Positions 6,273 to 8,975 of a stretch of DNA of 8,975 nt are shown piece after piece. The translations under genes were made by a program, and so were the position numbers. This stretch comes from Anaerolineales bacterium (lineage in GTDB: Bacteria > Chloroflexota > Anaerolineae > Anaerolineales > E44-bin32): contig WVZH01000318.1 of the NCBI GenBank assembly GCA_011772595.1, positions 32,916 to 41,890 on the forward strand. The letters are read 5' to 3'. The notes beneath the pieces were generated by a model that saw only the letters and a list, made by a program, of their open reading frames with translations, did not search any database and had not been told where the DNA came from. How positions within the stretch are numbered: position 1 is the first letter of the stretch; each line of letters starts with the position of its first letter.

Positions 6273-8498
6273 ATGAAACGTATAGGGATTACGATTACCC
6301 TTGTGGTAATCGTTTTTTTTGCAAGCATTGTTTTGGCTGCGGATGTTGTGCCTACGGACATCCAGCAACCAGGTACACAACCTGATGAGGTGGGCAATCT
6401 GGACTCTCCAGATAAGTGCGATAACTGTCATGGTGGCTACAACACGGCCGTCGAGCCAGCGTTCAACTGGCGTGGCAGCATGATGGGTAATGCCGGACGT
6501 GACCCCATCTTTTGGGCCACGCTGGCAATTGCTGAACAGGATTTCGATGGTGCCGGGGATTTGTGCATTCGCTGCCACAGCGCTGGGGGTTGGTATACTG
6601 GCCGCTCAACTCCCACGGATGGAAGCGGATTATTTGCAGGCGATTCAGATGGTGTTGATTGCGACACTTGCCACAAGATGACCAACCCAAGTAATACCGA
6701 GCATCTCGGCGTGATGAATCCACCCTTTGTGGCCAATGATGGAGTAGATGGCTACTATGGTTCGGGTATGCTCTCGCTTTGGGGAGGATCTGAAAAAATT
6801 GGACCGTATGCCGATCCGATTGCCCGTCATCAGTTTCTCCAATCCAGCTTCCATCGTTCAAAAGACTTTTGTGGCTCTTGCCACGACGTATCCAACCCGG
6901 TGGTCGGCGATCTCGCGCCTAACAACGGAACACAACCCACTGGCGATCCGGTCATCCACAGCGACGTTCTGGGAGGGCCAGTTGAAGACAAAGCCGCGTT
7001 CAACAACTTCCCCTACCAATACGGGATTGTAGAGCGCACGTATAGCGAGTTCTACTCGGGTGCGCTTTCAAATTTCCTGGTGTCTGCGTATGACTCACTA
7101 CCGTCCGACCTTAAAGCCGGAGCAATCGCATCGGTCGGTGCTTTAGGAGGAGACTATGCTGACGGCACGCCGCGTTACTTCACTTGCCAAACCTGCCATA
7201 TGCGTGCCACCACTGGACCGGGCTGCGACAAGAAAGGTGCACCCATTCGCACCGACTTACCTCTGCACGATCTGACTGGAGGCAACTACTGGATAACAGA
7301 TGCCATCCTGTATCAAGAAACAGCAGGCACCTTGCGATTGGGCGGCGGACTGACAACGGTGCAAATTGATGCCCTTATCGCTGGGAAAGATCGCGCTCGC
7401 CAGCAACTCGATCTGGCGGCAGCACTTGAAGTCACAGGCAATACGCTCACGATCACGAACCTAACCGGACACAAGTTGATCTCCGGCTATCCAGAAGGAC
7501 GGCGAATGTGGCTGAATATCAAGTGGTATGACGGTAGTGACATCTTGATGCGTGAAGATGGCGCTTACGGCACCCTTTCCGTGCTGATCAACGGGCAACC
7601 TACCGATGTCAGAACCATTCTGGATCTGCACGATCCCAACACAAAAGTATACGAAGCCCACTACGGAATGACGCAAGAATGGGCAGCTGCATTGCTATCC
7701 TTGGGTTATGATCAGGCCATGCCGCTCAGTTTTGATCGCGAAACTGGTGAGGTCACCCTGACCCTCGCCAATCTTGCCGCAGGAGCACCCGGACCATATG
7801 CTGAGACCTTCCACTTCGTGCTCAACAACGCTGTGGTCAAGGACAATCGCATTCCACCCTACGGCTTTGCGTACGATGAGGCTCGCAAACGCAATGCGCT
7901 CCCGGTTCCGGCAAACCAATATGGTGGAGGTAGCCCAGGCAGCATCTACAACTACTGGGATGAAGTTACGCTCAACGTACCTGCTGGTGCAGTATACGCA
8001 GAGATCAATCTGCTATATCAACCAACCAGTTGGGAATATATCCAGTTCCTGTACCTGGCCAACAATGGTCAGAACGCTTTCTTGGGTCAGGAAGGGATCA
8101 ATATGCTGGATGCATGGTTGAACACTGGGATGGCTGAACCCCACGTCATGGCGACCGCCACCTGGGGAAGCCCACCCATGCCTGCTTGCGAGGCGCCCGG
8201 TGCACCACAGAACTTGACCAGCAAACGCGCCAAAAAAGCCATCACACTAAGTTGGGATGAAGGCACTCCTGCCCCTGGCGGTGGTTATCGCATTTACTAT
8301 GTCCAATCCGGTAAATTGCAGTTGGTTGCCGATGTGCCGGTAGAGACGCTTTCCTATAAAGATACCGGTCTCACCAGCCGCGTAACCTATACTTATGTGG
8401 TCACTGCCTGGGAAGATTGCAATGGAAATGGCACGTATGATGTTGGCGTTGATACCGAGAGCCCAGAAAGCAATCAGGTTTCGGATGTGCCACGATAA
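6273..8498 (+). CDS. Secreted pentaheme c-type cytochrome with C-terminal FN3 domain
   Basis: A 741-residue exported electron-transfer protein. The start at 6273 follows a GGAGG site and gives a Sec signal peptide (MKR, hydrophobic core, cleavage near VLA-A at 22/23); the in-frame ATG at 6204 falls inside the promoter. Five CXXCH heme sites are visible: CDNCH 49-53, CIRCH 98-102, CDTCH 130-134, CGSCH 200-204 and CQTCH 305-309. Other His residues (144, 186, 194, 332 in LPLHDLTGGN, 400 in TGHKL) could be distal heme ligands. The middle section (about 385-635) is beta-rich, with GHKLISGYPEGRRMW and DNRIPPYGF signatures that I recall from multiheme cytochrome c-554-like proteins. Residues about 640-735 form a fibronectin type III domain carrying the loop DCNGNGTYD (715-723). 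It is monocistronic, between its own promoter and terminator. The redox partner and substrate are unknown; no maturation genes are nearby. Confidence 0.92.
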   Translation: MKRIGITITLVVIVFFASIVLAADVVPTDIQQPGTQPDEVGNLDSPDKCDNCHGGYNTAVEPAFNWRGSMMGNAGRDPIFWATLAIAEQDFDGAGDLCIRCHSAGGWYTGRSTPTDGSGLFAGDSDGVDCDTCHKMTNPSNTEHLGVMNPPFVANDGVDGYYGSGMLSLWGGSEKIGPYADPIARHQFLQSSFHRSKDFCGSCHDVSNPVVGDLAPNNGTQPTGDPVIHSDVLGGPVEDKAAFNNFPYQYGIVERTYSEFYSGALSNFLVSAYDSLPSDLKAGAIASVGALGGDYADGTPRYFTCQTCHMRATTGPGCDKKGAPIRTDLPLHDLTGGNYWITDAILYQETAGTLRLGGGLTTVQIDALIAGKDRARQQLDLAAALEVTGNTLTITNLTGHKLISGYPEGRRMWLNIKWYDGSDILMREDGAYGTLSVLINGQPTDVRTILDLHDPNTKVYEAHYGMTQEWAAALLSLGYDQAMPLSFDRETGEVTLTLANLAAGAPGPYAETFHFVLNNAVVKDNRIPPYGFAYDEARKRNALPVPANQYGGGSPGSIYNYWDEVTLNVPAGAVYAEINLLYQPTSWEYIQFLYLANNGQNAFLGQEGINMLDAWLNTGMAEPHVMATATWGSPPMPACEAPGAPQNLTSKRAKKAITLSWDEGTPAPGGGYRIYYVQSGKLQLVADVPVETLSYKDTGLTSRVTYTYVVTAWEDCNGNGTYDVGVDTESPESNQVSDVPR

Positions 8499-8521
8499 TC
8501 ATTGATTGCACTAGCGATTGA

Positions 8522-8557
8522 AAAAGACCCATTTGCGAAACTTGGAATGGGTCTTTT
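8522..8557 (+). terminator. Intrinsic terminator after the cytochrome gene
   Basis: AAAAGACCCATT (8522-8533) and AATGGGTCTTTT (8546-8557) form a perfect 12-bp stem with a 12-base loop, followed by ATTTT. It begins 23 bases after the stop codon. The A-tract on the left and T-tract on the right make it potentially bidirectional. Confidence 0.93.
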
Positions 8558-8558
8558 A

Positions 8559-8749
8559 TTTTCCAGCATTAATGAAGAGCTAACGAGGCTCCTTCTGGAT
8601 AAATTCAATAGATTTAAAAAGGTCCTTGAATAAGTAATCTTTGCATACCGTATTTTCCCTTGATTTTAGGAGGGTTGAGGTTCGGAACAGATTCACGTGG
8701 GAGCATAGAAACCGGTCGCTGAAATTCCCGAGCGGTTTCAGCAAGTTAA
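8559..8749. other. AT-rich stretch between terminator and hydrolase remnant, no gene seen
   Basis: No supported gene lies here. Short open frames occur on both strands, but none has a ribosome-binding site followed by a usable start or any recognisable motif. AGGAGGG occurs near 8670, but the frames opening just after it stop within a few codons. The only structure is the hairpin at 8718-8742. Confidence 0.5.
8718..8742. repeat. Hairpin GCTGAAA/TTTCAGC
   Basis: GCTGAAA (8718-8724) and TTTCAGC (8736-8742) are a perfect 7-bp inverted repeat with an 11-base loop. It ends five bases before the TAA that opens the frame of the hydrolase fragment. There is no T-run, so it is not a standard terminator. 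It may mark the edge of a decayed or rearranged gene. Confidence 0.4.
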
Positions 8750-8975
8750 TGCGTAAATTCATTGATCAGGAAAAAATATTGCGATCCTATCCAAGCGACC
8801 GATCAGAGCGTGCTCTCATTCAACGGGCAGTACCTCTTCAACCCGCCAGGCTTTGGCAGTCTCTTCTGGTCTAAAGCAGACCAAAGCCACGACCACACGG
8901 ATGGTGGTCTTCACATGAGGCCGCGTGACATGGCCCGCCTTGGCTACCTGATGTTGAAAGATGGAATGTGGGACG
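8750..8975 (+). pseudogene. Truncated beta-lactamase-family (class C-like) serine hydrolase fragment, continues past window
   Basis: The frame opens after a TAA at 8747-8749 and runs off the right edge. From 8900 it reads DGGLHMRPRDMARLGYLML, then KDGMWD, a strong match to the conserved stretch in the second half of PF00144 serine hydrolases (usual form GGLHMTPRDMAKLGYLYL..G.W.GK). In the family this stretch lies some 200 or more residues after the N-terminus, beyond the catalytic S-x-x-K and Y-x-N motifs. Here at most 50 in-frame codons precede it, there is no ATG in them, and I could not find the missing motifs in the other two frames upstream. A 5'-truncated or decayed gene is most likely. 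An assembly break or several frameshifts are alternatives. Confidence 0.6.

Noticed and set aside
8580..8762. Minus-strand 60-codon frame with a plausible-looking sequence
   Set aside because: No Shine-Dalgarno sequence before its start, no recognisable motif, and AT-rich composition that makes open frames common.
8641..8874. 77-codon + strand frame beginning MHTVFSLDF
   Set aside because: It overlaps the hydrolase fragment in a different frame, has no ribosome-binding site, and contains no known motif, including none of the missing hydrolase motifs.
1..8975. CRISPR array, tRNA, rRNA, insertion sequence or attachment site
   Set aside because: I saw no regularly spaced repeats, cloverleaf, rRNA signature, transposase or terminal inverted repeats with target duplication in the window.

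Overview
The window looks like bacterial chromosomal DNA, possibly from a metagenome-assembled genome. It holds one very large secreted protein gene cut by the left edge, one complete secreted multiheme cytochrome gene, and a broken serine-hydrolase fragment running off the right edge. All three read on the + strand. The lone alpha-2-macroglobulin with a proline/glutamate linker and tryptophan-rich C-terminus, next to an FN3-tailed multiheme cytochrome, would fit a Chloroflexota (Anaerolineae-like) or similar environmental bacterium. That placement is inference; no rRNA, tRNA or taxonomic marker gene is present.

Bases 1-5762 encode a bacterial alpha-2-macroglobulin (A2M) of more than 1900 residues. 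It keeps the thioester motif Cys-Ser-Glu-Gln, and its reading frame is open to the left edge, so the signal peptide or lipobox lies outside. It is probably an extracytoplasmic protease trap. No penicillin-binding protein 1C gene, the frequent partner of thioester-type bacterial A2Ms, is visible downstream.

Bases 5763-6272 form a 510-base gap that becomes markedly AT-rich to the right. It contains no convincing gene, but it holds several inverted repeats and a strong sigma70-like promoter (TTGAAT, 17 bases, TATACT) with an operator-like inverted repeat inside the spacer. The half-site GAGAT/ATCTC occurs five times between 6048 and 6237, which hints at a dedicated regulator.

Bases 6273-8498 encode a 741-residue exported pentaheme c-type cytochrome with a beta-rich middle section and a C-terminal fibronectin type III domain. 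It is a single-gene transcription unit closed by a very clear intrinsic terminator (8522-8557, 12-bp stem with A and T tracts).

Bases 8559-8975 are low-GC and mostly non-coding. The last ~225 bases encode the C-terminal-half signature of a beta-lactamase-family serine hydrolase without room for its catalytic N-terminal half, so it is probably a decayed or truncated gene. The A2M and cytochrome genes appear to be independently transcribed; nothing in the sequence links their functions beyond both acting outside the cytoplasm.
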